In this document: in pieces, positions 15,261 through 22,693 of the stretch | Position numbering within the stretch: position 1 is the stretch's first letter | Layout: the number at the start of each line of letters is the position of its first letter | NCBI GenBank assembly: GCA_007375675.1 | Contig: VMEU01000002.1 | Coordinates: 1 to 42,485 of the forward strand | Direction of reading: 5' to 3' | From: Parcubacteria group bacterium Greene0416_39 | GTDB taxonomy: Bacteria; Patescibacteriota; Minisyncoccia; Minisyncoccales; UBA10102 | DNA length: 42,485 nt | Notes under the pieces: model-generated | Seen by the model: the letters and a program-made list of their open reading frames with translations, nothing else | Database searches by the model: none | Told to the model about the DNA's origin: nothing | Translations under genes and position numbers: made by a program

Positions 15261-18200
15261 GTGGCAAAGTCGCAAGAAGGATACGTATTGCATCCATAGA
15301 ATATTTTTCCTCTTTTGGTTCGCTTTGCCACAACTTCGCCCTTGCTACATTTTGGACATGTCATACCAATAGGCGCATTGCTTGTTTGGAGAGATTCGGT
15401 ATATTTACACTTTGGAAACGTAGAGCAGGCATAGAACTTCCCGAATCTTCCAGTGCGTATGATTATTGGAGAAGTGCACAAGGGGCATTGTTTATTTGTT
15501 GCTTCCACCACTGCTTGTTTTTTTGGCACTTCCAGATATTTTTTTTGAAGATTTTCAGCAAACGGTTCATAAAACTCTTTTATCATTGGGACCCATTGTT
15601 CTTCTCCTTTTGCAATGTTGTCTAACTGCTGCTCCATATGGGCGGTAAACGCAATATCTACAATAGCGGGGAAATGCGTAACGAGCATATCGTTTACGGT
15701 ATTTCCCAAATCGGTTGGGTAAAATCTTTTCTGCTCATCTTTTTCAATATATCCGCGGTCTTGAATAGTAGAAAGAGTAGGGGCATAGGTCGAAGGTCTT
15801 CCCACCCCATGTTCTTCAAGCGCTTTTATAAGACTTGCTTCTGTATAGCGTGGAGGCGCTTCTGTAAAGTGCTGAGCGGGTATAAGTTTTTCAAGATTGA
15901 GCAACTCTCCTTTCTCAAGAAGAGGGAGTTGGGTTTCCTGGAATTTAATGGGGTAGGCTTTTAAAAATCCATCAAATTTGAGCATTTGGCCCGTTGCTCT
16001 GAACGTGTATTCTCCAGAATCGGCAGATTTTGAGTGGATATCTGCGGTTGAAGCCGCAAACACTGCTTGCGCCATTTGAGAAGCAATAAATCTTTTCCAA
16101 ATAAGATCGTACAGTCTTTTTTGTGGAGGAGTAAGGTTATTTGTTGTTTGTTCTAGGTTTGTGGGCCTGATAGCTTCGTGGGCTTCTTGCGCGCCCTTGG
16201 TTTTTGTCTTGAAGCGGCGCGGCCCCGCCGCATACTCGTTTCCGTAGGTGTTTTGAATGAAGCTTTGGGCCGTAGTAAGTGCCGATTCTGCCAGGTTAAG
16301 CGAGTCGGTACGGTGATAGGTACAGTTGTGGGACACAATTCCATTGGCAATAAATGTCTTTGTTGATGTTGTCACGTCATACACGTATTGCTTTGTATAG
16401 TTGATATGTTTGATCTGTTTGATTTTCTTCCAAACAACAGGAGAAGTTCCAAGATGCCAAAGGAGTTTGTTCTCTGTATCCACCATTGGCGCAAGTGCTG
16501 TTGCGATTTGTTTCGGTATATACGGATTTCGTGTGTGTGCGACGTCGGTTTTCCCGAAATAGTTAAAGAAGTCTATCCCCAAAAACTTGGAGACTTCGTG
16601 TTTTGGAATACCATGAGCTTTTAGAAGATCATCAACAGTCTTATTGAGCGTCGGTATTCCTTGTGATTGGTTAATAACTCGTTTTTCGTAAAGCGCGCCG
16701 TATTTTTGGTAAAGGTTCTTCCAATGTTCCTTCTTCAGAACAAGGCGCGGAGCAATATACTTATGAAAGCTCGGAACGCCAACTGCTGAAACAAGGAGCC
16801 AGTAGACTTGGTTTCTTTTATCGAGATGCTTGGAGCTCGGGATTCCGAATGTTTTTAAGAGGAGTTGGAGTTTATCAATGAATACTTTTGATCTTGAGCT
16901 ATAGGATAGGCGGATACTGTTGCGCCAGCTTTTCGTAATGCATCCATCAGTATCCCAAAGCCCCGCAATATAGCCGTGCAGAATTTCATCAGGTTGTCGT
17001 AACAGGATATTTGGGATATCGATTATGGAACTTTTGTTGCCCTTCGGGATCCCAAGATGCTGGAAGAGATGGTAAAGGAATGTGGATTGAAGTCGATATT
17101 GTGTTCTCAAAGTGGTGAGCCATGGATAGGGGTGATCGAGAACCTTCTCGAAGAGTTCCCGCAGATGGCACAATCCAACTTCTGATGCTTTCATTGCGAA
17201 GTTAATACGTGTGTCGAGATGTCCATCTCCTGCTATAAAACCAACTATATATGCAAGTTCAGGAGTTATTCTCAGGGGCAACTTTTGCGGTTTTGCGTTG
17301 CCAGTCTTTCCTGCTTTTTGTTTGACCCAAATTCCCTCATAATGGGATTCAATCTCTTCTAATGTGGCTTGAGAAGTAGAAAGGAGATGTTCCATCGCAG
17401 GGAAACTTGTTTCGTTCCCCCCGAATCTAAAATACACTCTCTCTCGCAGTTCCGGCGGGAACAACTTTATAAGGTCGAAAACCGTAGAAGGCTCTCGTTG
17501 TCGTGACACTGCAATACGTTCTAGGCTTGCGATAGAGTCTTTCGAAACGAGATGTTTAGCTTCAACCCATTGAGGCGATCCGTTCCGTATTACGAAAAGC
17601 GGATGGTCCTCAGTCACAGTGATCTCATCGTTTGATTCTGTTAAAATATTTATCATTGAAGAAGGTGCAGGAAGTTTCCAAAACTTCGGCACTACAGCTT
17701 CCGCCTGTTGCAGAGTCGTTTCTTCCATGCCAACAAGGCGCGTGTTTTTATATATGTGTTCTAACTCTGCTATACGGTAGATAGCTCCGTCATTTGCAAC
17801 AACGAGTGTATCTTCATCTACACAGAGACCTCTTTCATAGAGCTGCTGGGCTACACTCATGGTGAATTTTGAAGAAAAATGAAGTTTTTTTGAGCCTTCC
17901 TGCTGAAGGGTTGAGGTTGTAAAAGGCGGAAAGGGATTGCGTTTTATCTCTTTTTGCTCCACATCTGCTACGTGATAGGCCGCACCCTCAAGGCGCTTAA
18001 GAATCTCATCAGTCTGTTCTTTTGAAGATATGTCGAGCTTGCCGATTGCCTTAGTGTCTTTTTTTGAAAGAAGCGCAGAAAATTCAGTTTTAGATTTTTT
18101 GAGTATAGCTTCAATCGACCAGTATTCTTCTGCCGTAAATGCTTTAATTTCTTTTTCTCGGTCTGCGATAAGCCGTACTGCCACCGATTGCACTCTTCCT

Positions 18201-18679
18201 GCCGAAAGCCTTTTTGCAACTTTTTGCCACAAAAAGGGAGAGAGTTCGTATCCAACCAAGCGGTCAAGAATTCTTCTTGCCTGTTGGGCGTTTACCCTGT
18301 TGATGTCAACAGTTCGTGGATTCTTTAACGCTTCTTCTATTGCGGATTTGGTTATTTCGTGGAAGACGATACGCTGGGGATTTTCCAAGTCTAAAACCTG
18401 CGCGAGATGCCACGCGATTGCTTCACCTTCTCTGTCTTCGTCGGTAGCGAGCGTTACGGATTCCGCTTTCTTGGCCGCAGCCTTCAAGGAGGTCACAGTC
18501 TTTCTTGCCTTGGTGGGGATAACGTATGTTGGCTCAAAGTTTTTTTCAACATCGATGCCAAGTCTTCCTTTAGGAAGGTCTCTGATATGTCCATAGGAAG
18601 AAAGTACTCGATACTCCTTTCCCAGAAAGGATTCAATTGTTCGGCCCTTTGCTGGGCTTTCCACCACAATAAGTTTCAT
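15233..18679 (-). CDS. topA: DNA topoisomerase I, intein-containing
   Basis: Type IA topoisomerase relaxing negative supercoils. 1148 residues as precursor, 648 after removal of a 500-residue intein (residues 286-785). The start at 18679 (MKLIVVESPAKG) overlaps the mfd stop by ATGA; the frame upstream is mfd sequence. TOPRIM: VVESPAKG and LATDEDREGEAIAWHL. The catalytic block is split by the intein: YERGL / CTYHRTDSLNL with nucleophile Tyr788 (precursor numbering). Later blocks include AHEAIRPT and HGVGRPSTYAPTLSTIQDRGYI. The C-terminus has two zinc ribbons (CPLC...CSTFPKC and CPKC...CNTYPSC). It is probably cotranscribed with mfd. Confidence 0.97.
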   Translation of the reverse strand: MKLIVVESPAKGRTIESFLGKEYRVLSSYGHIRDLPKGRLGIDVEKNFEPTYVIPTKARKTVTSLKAAAKKAESVTLATDEDREGEAIAWHLAQVLDLENPQRIVFHEITKSAIEEALKNPRTVDINRVNAQQARRILDRLVGYELSPFLWQKVAKRLSAGRVQSVAVRLIADREKEIKAFTAEEYWSIEAILKKSKTEFSALLSKKDTKAIGKLDISSKEQTDEILKRLEGAAYHVADVEQKEIKRNPFPPFTTSTLQQEGSKKLHFSSKFTMSVAQQLYERGLCVDEDTLVVANDGAIYRIAELEHIYKNTRLVGMEETTLQQAEAVVPKFWKLPAPSSMINILTESNDEITVTEDHPLFVIRNGSPQWVEAKHLVSKDSIASLERIAVSRQREPSTVFDLIKLFPPELRERVYFRFGGNETSFPAMEHLLSTSQATLEEIESHYEGIWVKQKAGKTGNAKPQKLPLRITPELAYIVGFIAGDGHLDTRINFAMKASEVGLCHLRELFEKVLDHPYPWLTTLRTQYRLQSTFLYHLFQHLGIPKGNKSSIIDIPNILLRQPDEILHGYIAGLWDTDGCITKSWRNSIRLSYSSRSKVFIDKLQLLLKTFGIPSSKHLDKRNQVYWLLVSAVGVPSFHKYIAPRLVLKKEHWKNLYQKYGALYEKRVINQSQGIPTLNKTVDDLLKAHGIPKHEVSKFLGIDFFNYFGKTDVAHTRNPYIPKQIATALAPMVDTENKLLWHLGTSPVVWKKIKQIKHINYTKQYVYDVTTSTKTFIANGIVSHNCTYHRTDSLNLAESALTTAQSFIQNTYGNEYAAGPRRFKTKTKGAQEAHEAIRPTNLEQTTNNLTPPQKRLYDLIWKRFIASQMAQAVFAASTADIHSKSADSGEYTFRATGQMLKFDGFLKAYPIKFQETQLPLLEKGELLNLEKLIPAQHFTEAPPRYTEASLIKALEEHGVGRPSTYAPTLSTIQDRGYIEKDEQKRFYPTDLGNTVNDMLVTHFPAIVDIAFTAHMEQQLDNIAKGEEQWVPMIKEFYEPFAENLQKKYLEVPKKQAVVEATNKQCPLCTSPIIIRTGRFGKFYACSTFPKCKYTESLQTSNAPIGMTCPKCSKGEVVAKRTKRGKIFYGCNTYPSCDFATWQKPKNEV
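16325..17824 (-). mobile_element. TopA intein with LAGLIDADG endonuclease
   Basis: 500 codons in frame in topA. Splicing residues are all present: Cys1 in CVDEDTLVVANDG (block A), TEDH in ITVTEDHPLFV (block B), YVYDVTTSTKTFIANG (block F), terminal SHN with penultimate His and Asn, and Cys as +1 extein residue. The endonuclease has LAYIVGFIAGDGHLD and LHGYIAGLWDTDGCIT. It should therefore be active for splicing and homing. The insertion point is two residues before the catalytic tyrosine, so unspliced protein cannot work. The +1 Cys occupies a place usually held by a hydrophobic residue before TYxRTDS. Confidence 0.95.
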
Positions 18680-20742
18680 GCTTTCATTTTTTCTACAGCT
18701 TCTGACAGCATTTGGCAATAGAGGTTGAGACCAACTGTGTTTATGCTTCCCGATTGCTCTTTGCCCAAAATGTTTCCTGCGCCCCGGAGTTCCAGATCTC
18801 TCATTGCTATTTGGTATCCTAAGCCGATTCCGTGTGCTTCCTTCAAAGCCTTAAGACGAAGGTTCGCTTTTTCACCTGGCCGTGAAGTTATGAAGAAATA
18901 TGCAAAAGCTGGTTTTTCCGATCTTCCAACGCGGCCCCGAATTTGGTACGCCTGGGCCAAGCCGAGTTTTGCTGCATCGTCCACAATTAAAGTATTCACA
19001 TTGGGAAGATCAAGCCCATTTTCAATAATGGTGGTTGCGAGGAGCACGTCGTATTTTCTGTTTTTAAAATCATCCATCATTGTAATAAGGATTGCTTCTC
19101 CTATTCTCCCATGCGCAACACCAATTCTTGTCTTAGGAACAAGCTTTTCCAAAAGCTTTTTCACTGCTTCAATAGTTCCTATCCTATTGTGGAGATAGTA
19201 TACTTGGCCTCCTCTTTGCAGTTCTTTTTGCACCGCTGTTTTGACGAGTTTCTCATTAAAAGAAGCAACAGTGGTTTTAATTGGCATTCGACCCTGCGGG
19301 GAGGTTTGTATAATGCTTATTCCTTTCAGAGATGATAAAGCCATGTACAAAGTTCTTGGGATAGGGGTTGCCGACAAAGAAAGCACGTCAAGGGAGGCGC
19401 GGAGTTCTCTAAGCTTTTCTTTCTGTTTCACGCCAAAACGCTGTTCGTCGTCTATGACGAGCAGCCCGAGATTCTTGAAGGCAATGTCAGAAGACAGAAT
19501 GCGGTGGGTGCCGAGAACCATATCTATGGTTCCACTTTTGATCTGCTCAACAATCCCCTGTTGCTCTCTTTTTGGCTGAAGCCTTGAAAGCATTGCGACG
19601 CGCAGGGGGAGAGATTTCAAGCGTTCTGTAAATGTTTGGAAGTGCTGGTAGGCGAGAATAGTGGTAGGAGCAAGCAACGCGGCTTGGTACCCTTGCTCCA
19701 CAGATCTTACCATGGTTCTTAAGGCAATCTCTGTTTTCCCAAATCCCACGTCTCCGCAGGCAATGCGGTCCATAGGATCTTCTTTTTCCAAATCCTTTTC
19801 AATATCCTGCAGGGTTTCCAGTTGGTCTGGAGTTTCTCTGTATGGGAACGAATCTTCCACTGCCTTAAAGATTTCTCCAGGAGCCTCATAGGGCGGCCTT
19901 TTTGCAACTTCTTTTTGCGCGTAGAGCTCCAAGAGTGCTTTGGCAAGTTTTTCCACCTCTTCTCTCACGCGCCTCTTTGTTTTAAACCAAATCTGCGAGC
20001 CAAGCCGCGATATTTTTGGGTCTGCAAACCCTATGTAGCGCGAAAGTTTCCGTTCAAGGCCCAGAGGAACGAAGAGTTTGTCTCCGCCAGCATATTCCAG
20101 TACGTAGTATTTAATATCCCCTCGGACTGAGCTCGGGGCGAAGGCTGGTATTCGGTATTTAGGATTTGTCCCGACTCTGTCGAGGATCCTCGATGAAATC
20201 GGGATTTGGGAATTAGAAATTAGAAATTGGTCATTTGTGAGCCCCGTGAACTTAGCTACTCCATGATCCAAGTGCACAAGAAAATCTCCTGGCTGTATTC
20301 CCTTGAGATCTGAAAAGAGTTTTTGAGATTTTAATCTTTTCTTAAGAACTTCTTTTGCGAGCTCCTCGTCTTTAACCTCAATACCTAACTTTTCAATTGT
20401 TTCTATGGTGTTTCCGAGAAACTCAATGCGAACCGCAAAAGGGGAATTAATGGGAAAGACTTCCAAGGTCCCACCCCGGTTGCTAAACTCTCCGGGCTCT
20501 TGCACTCCAAACACTTTTTCATACCCCATTTCATCAAGCTTTCGCAAAAGCTGGGATAGTTCCAGCTTTGCGCCTTGCCACAGGTACATGGTGTTGTCTT
20601 CAAAAAACGGCTGAGTTTTGCGCGCTTCCAGTATCTTTTGCAAGTTCTCCTCAAACCAAACATTCCCCTTTTCCAAAAAATACGGGGTTATTGCAACTAT
20701 CAAAACATTCGGAATTGTTTTTGCAGGAAGATTTTTATCCAT
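18676..20742 (-). CDS. mfd: Mfd-like transcription-repair coupling helicase, N-terminally short
   Basis: 688 residues against about 1150 for E. coli Mfd. Present: the end of the UvrB-like module (EPGEFSNRGGTLEVFPI, VRIEFLGNTIETIE), the RNA-polymerase interaction domain (GDFLVHLDHGVAKFTGL to KLFVPLGLERKLSRYIG), Walker A ACGDVGFGKTEIALR, DExx-type IDDEQRFGVKQKE, SATPIPRTLYMAL, and the helicase end QIRGRVGRSEKPAFAY. Missing: most of the UvrB-homology/UvrA-binding N-terminal region. A 40-residue insert in the RNAP domain is encoded by AT-rich repeats and palindromes (20143-20228). The start region IPNVLIVAITPYF is repeated, diverged, upstream at 20899-20937. It is translationally coupled to topA. 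Confidence 0.88.
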   Translation of the reverse strand: MDKNLPAKTIPNVLIVAITPYFLEKGNVWFEENLQKILEARKTQPFFEDNTMYLWQGAKLELSQLLRKLDEMGYEKVFGVQEPGEFSNRGGTLEVFPINSPFAVRIEFLGNTIETIEKLGIEVKDEELAKEVLKKRLKSQKLFSDLKGIQPGDFLVHLDHGVAKFTGLTNDQFLISNSQIPISSRILDRVGTNPKYRIPAFAPSSVRGDIKYYVLEYAGGDKLFVPLGLERKLSRYIGFADPKISRLGSQIWFKTKRRVREEVEKLAKALLELYAQKEVAKRPPYEAPGEIFKAVEDSFPYRETPDQLETLQDIEKDLEKEDPMDRIACGDVGFGKTEIALRTMVRSVEQGYQAALLAPTTILAYQHFQTFTERLKSLPLRVAMLSRLQPKREQQGIVEQIKSGTIDMVLGTHRILSSDIAFKNLGLLVIDDEQRFGVKQKEKLRELRASLDVLSLSATPIPRTLYMALSSLKGISIIQTSPQGRMPIKTTVASFNEKLVKTAVQKELQRGGQVYYLHNRIGTIEAVKKLLEKLVPKTRIGVAHGRIGEAILITMMDDFKNRKYDVLLATTIIENGLDLPNVNTLIVDDAAKLGLAQAYQIRGRVGRSEKPAFAYFFITSRPGEKANLRLKALKEAHGIGLGYQIAMRDLELRGAGNILGKEQSGSINTVGLNLYCQMLSEAVEKMKA
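20169..20204 (+). repeat. Nested palindromes in frame in mfd
   Basis: TCCCGA (20169-20174) pairs with TCGGGA (20199-20204) around the 14-nt palindrome TCGAGGATCCTCGA (20180-20193). AT-rich repeat words flank both sides (20143-20168, 20205-20228). Confidence 0.7.
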
Positions 20743-20780
20743 TCGTAGGTTATCTATAAAACAAAACCCCGTATTTTCAT

Positions 20781-20866
20781 AGAGGGGGTCGGGGAGATTG
20801 GGTATCTCCCCGTGAAGGAAAACAGTCCCGAGCTCGCGAGGGACGTTAGAAACCGTGGGTTTCTAA
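20781..20866 (+). repeat. Intergenic repeat element, copy A
   Basis: Shares TCTCCCCGTG-AGGAAAACAG and the hairpin TTAGAAACC-GTG-GGTTTCTAA (20846-20866) with copy B at 39373-39454, with an 8-bp GGGGAGAT/ATCTCCCC stem and a GTCCC/GGGAC stem inside. It sits between mfd and the stranded mfd-like start and supplies the stop codon of that fragment. Confidence 0.8.
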
Positions 20867-20952
20867 GGAGCGAAGCAAAACTTGTTTTGCGTAGCGACAA
20901 AGTATGGGGTGATTCCGGCAATCAGGACTCTGGGGATATTTGACAATTCCAT
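20863..20952 (-). pseudogene. Stranded 5' end resembling the mfd start
   Basis: 29 codons beginning MELSNIPRVLIAGITPYF, then out-of-character residues and a stop inside repeat element A. IPRVLIAGITPYF matches IPNVLIVAITPYF in the annotated mfd N-terminus (20686-20724) at 10 of 13 residues, while the DNA differs at many codon third positions. It looks like the beginning of an older or foreign mfd-type gene cut off by the repeat element. Confidence 0.6.
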
Positions 20953-20969
20953 CTGTTAGTACTTATACT
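20940..20969 (+). promoter_or_regulatory. Strong promoter of the orphan gene at 21012
   Basis: TTGACA (20940-20945), 18-nt spacer, TATACT (20964-20969). The -35 overlaps codons of the stranded mfd-like fragment on the other strand. Confidence 0.75.
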
Positions 20970-21011
20970 TTTAAGTAGTACGGGAGTCAAATGTGAACAA
21001 GGAGTGGAGTT

Positions 21012-21485
21012 ATGAACGAAACGCAGGAACTCCGCGTTGGTATCTGCGCTTGTACTCGGGCTTTCCATGGACAGCTAGGCGAGCTCACGGTTTCTGTGCA
21101 AGAACTTCAAGATACTATTTTGGAGAACCCAATCATCTTTCTTGTGCGGGAACTCGTGATTCCTGAAGCAAGAGGGCATCGCGAGACATTACACAAGTCA
21201 CGATGCCACTTGTTCCTTGATGTTCATGAGGGTCCATTAGGCGGAGGCGGAGTATCGCTTGTACGGAACGAAATTATCCCAGATAAGAGAGGATGGGATT
21301 CTCTATGGATAGGAGGACAAAGTATTCGGGTAGAGAAGAAATGGCCGGTTGAGCATCCTCCAACAGCTGAAGAAATCCTTCAGACAATCCCCAGGATGCT
21401 TAAGATCCTTCCAGAGGTAAAGTTCCAACAATGGCTTGGCCGCATGACTCCCCAAGGATGGGAGCTTCAAGCCCCCATTCGCTAA
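21012..21485 (+). CDS. Hypothetical soluble protein (orphan cassette)
   Basis: 157 residues, family not recognised. AAGGAG lies about 7-12 nt before the ATG. A consensus promoter (20940-20969) and a strong terminator (21508-21550) enclose it, so it is a complete one-gene unit between two minus-strand genes. No signal peptide or membrane helix. Visible features are ICACTRAFHG near the N-terminus, a His/Cys/Arg-containing middle (RGHRETLHKSRCHLFLDVHEG), a glycine run GPLGGGG, and a C-terminal helical tail. No catalytic motif can be claimed. Confidence 0.7.
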   Translation: MNETQELRVGICACTRAFHGQLGELTVSVQELQDTILENPIIFLVRELVIPEARGHRETLHKSRCHLFLDVHEGPLGGGGVSLVRNEIIPDKRGWDSLWIGGQSIRVEKKWPVEHPPTAEEILQTIPRMLKILPEVKFQQWLGRMTPQGWELQAPIR

Positions 21486-21507
21486 AGCGTTGAATGGTGG
21501 TTCGAGA

Positions 21508-21550
21508 CCGAGGCGCGATGATCCAGTTCGTCGCCCTCGGCTTTTTATTT
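21508..21550 (+). terminator. Intrinsic terminator of the orphan gene
   Basis: CCGAGG/CCTCGG stem continued by GCGA/TCGC, followed by CTTTTTATTTT. Confidence 0.8.
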
Positions 21551-21558
21551 TGCAGAAC

Positions 21559-21596
21559 TATCTTCTTAAGCTTGCCATGGCAATGTTAAGAAGATA
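21559..21596 (-). repeat. 38-nt near-perfect palindrome at the pth 3' end
   Basis: TATCTTCTTAA ... TTAAGAAGATA enclosing the 12-nt palindrome TTGCCATGGCAA. It covers the last pth codons and stop. No U-tract on either side, so it may stabilise the mRNA end rather than terminate. Confidence 0.6.
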
Positions 21597-22086
21597 AGAG
21601 AACTTTTGTCAAAGCTTCGAATGCTTGCGCGATCGCAGGTTGGAGAAGAGTTGTTTCTTTTGGAGTAAAGCTTTTGAGGACAAAAGTTTCTACGTTTTTT
21701 GGCTTTCCTGTTGCTGGCCCGCCCGCCGATGAGGTGGGCTGAATGCCGATTCTGATTCTGGTGAAGTTTTTTGTTCCAAGTTCTTTGATAATTGATTCTA
21801 CTCCTTTGTGGCCGGCAGAGCCGCGGCCGAAAGACACTTTGATTTTGCCCAAGAGAATATCAATGTCGTCGTGAACCACGACTAAGTATTTAGTATTTGG
21901 TATTTGGTATTTAGCAACTAATGACTTTACGGCTTTACCCGAATTATTCATGAAGGTTTGAAGTTTGGCAAGAATGGCATTGGGCAATTCAACCTCTTTT
22001 AACGCGTCCAAAACCATAAACCCAACGTTGTGCCGGGTTCTCTCATATTTTTTCCCAGGATTTCCCAATCCTACGATAAGAAACAT
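21586..22086 (-). CDS. pth: Peptidyl-tRNA hydrolase, short form
   Basis: Releases tRNA from prematurely dropped peptidyl-tRNA. 166 residues (usual about 190). FLIVGLGNPGKKYERTRHNVGF has the catalytic His in TRHN; LQTFMNNSGKAV and VVVHDDIDILLGKIKVSFGRGSAGHKGVESI carry the catalytic Asp and substrate-binding Asn. About 20 residues normally found between the first helix and the TFMN block are missing. KYQIPNTKYL is encoded by a low-complexity AT repeat (21885-21919). TATACT ends 7 nt before the ATG, so probably leaderless; divergent from lepB. Confidence 0.93.
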   Translation of the reverse strand: MFLIVGLGNPGKKYERTRHNVGFMVLDALKEVELPNAILAKLQTFMNNSGKAVKSLVAKYQIPNTKYLVVVHDDIDILLGKIKVSFGRGSAGHKGVESIIKELGTKNFTRIRIGIQPTSSAGGPATGKPKNVETFVLKSFTPKETTLLQPAIAQAFEALTKVLLSS

Positions 22087-22093
22087 ATTCCAT

Positions 22094-22136
22094 AGTATAA
22101 CATCCCTGCTTGCAAAACGAAAAAAAATCTGATACT
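22094..22136. promoter_or_regulatory. Divergent promoter region of pth and lepB
   Basis: Minus strand TATACT (plus 22094-22099) serves pth. Plus strand TTGCAA (22110-22115) with GATACT (22131-22136, 15-nt spacer) serves lepB, whose ATG is 10 nt further. No SD on either side. Confidence 0.5.
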
Positions 22137-22146
22137 ATGCAAAAGT

Positions 22147-22692
22147 ATGAAAAGAACCATTTCTTTTTTCTGGGAGACCGGCAAAGTGGTTATTTTTGCC
22201 CTGGCCATCGTGATTCCAATACGCATGTTTGTGTTTCAGCCATTTTTAGTGAGAGGAGAGTCAATGGAGCCAAACTTTCACCAGGGCGATTACCTTGTTA
22301 TTGACGAGCTTTCGTTTCGTTTTCGAGATCCTGAAAGAGGAGAGGTTATTGTTCTGAAATTTCCAGGCGATACGTCCCAGCGCTATATTAAACGAATCAT
22401 TGGATTACCAGGAGAAACCGTGCAGGTGAAAGACGGGCAAGTGGCCTTGGAGAAAAACGGGGAAGAAATAGTTCTTAATGAATCTTGGTATCTTCCCCTA
22501 AACCTTCATACTCCAGGGAATACCGATATTACTTTGAAAGAAAACGAATACTTTATGCTGGGAGACAATCGCGCTTTTTCTTCAGATTCCAGGCAGTGGG
22601 GAGTGCTTGAACGTAACCTCATTGTGGGACGAGTGCTCGTACGACTTTTCCCGCCCAAGGCCTTAGCTAAAATTCAAGAACCGTCCTACTAA
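22147..22692 (+). CDS. lepB: Signal peptidase I
   Basis: Membrane serine protease that removes signal peptides from exported proteins. 181 residues. One N-terminal membrane segment (VVIFALAIVIPIRMFVF, residues about 13-30), then the nucleophile Ser in RGESMEPNF, the general-base Lys in QRYIKRIIGLPGETV, and the late box FMLGDNRAFSSDSRQWGVL. Likely clients include the secreted orphan at 25799-26308. First of a run hisS-HIT-bS21-yqeY. Confidence 0.95.
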   Translation: MKRTISFFWETGKVVIFALAIVIPIRMFVFQPFLVRGESMEPNFHQGDYLVIDELSFRFRDPERGEVIVLKFPGDTSQRYIKRIIGLPGETVQVKDGQVALEKNGEEIVLNESWYLPLNLHTPGNTDITLKENEYFMLGDNRAFSSDSRQWGVLERNLIVGRVLVRLFPPKALAKIQEPSY

Positions 22693-22693
22693 C

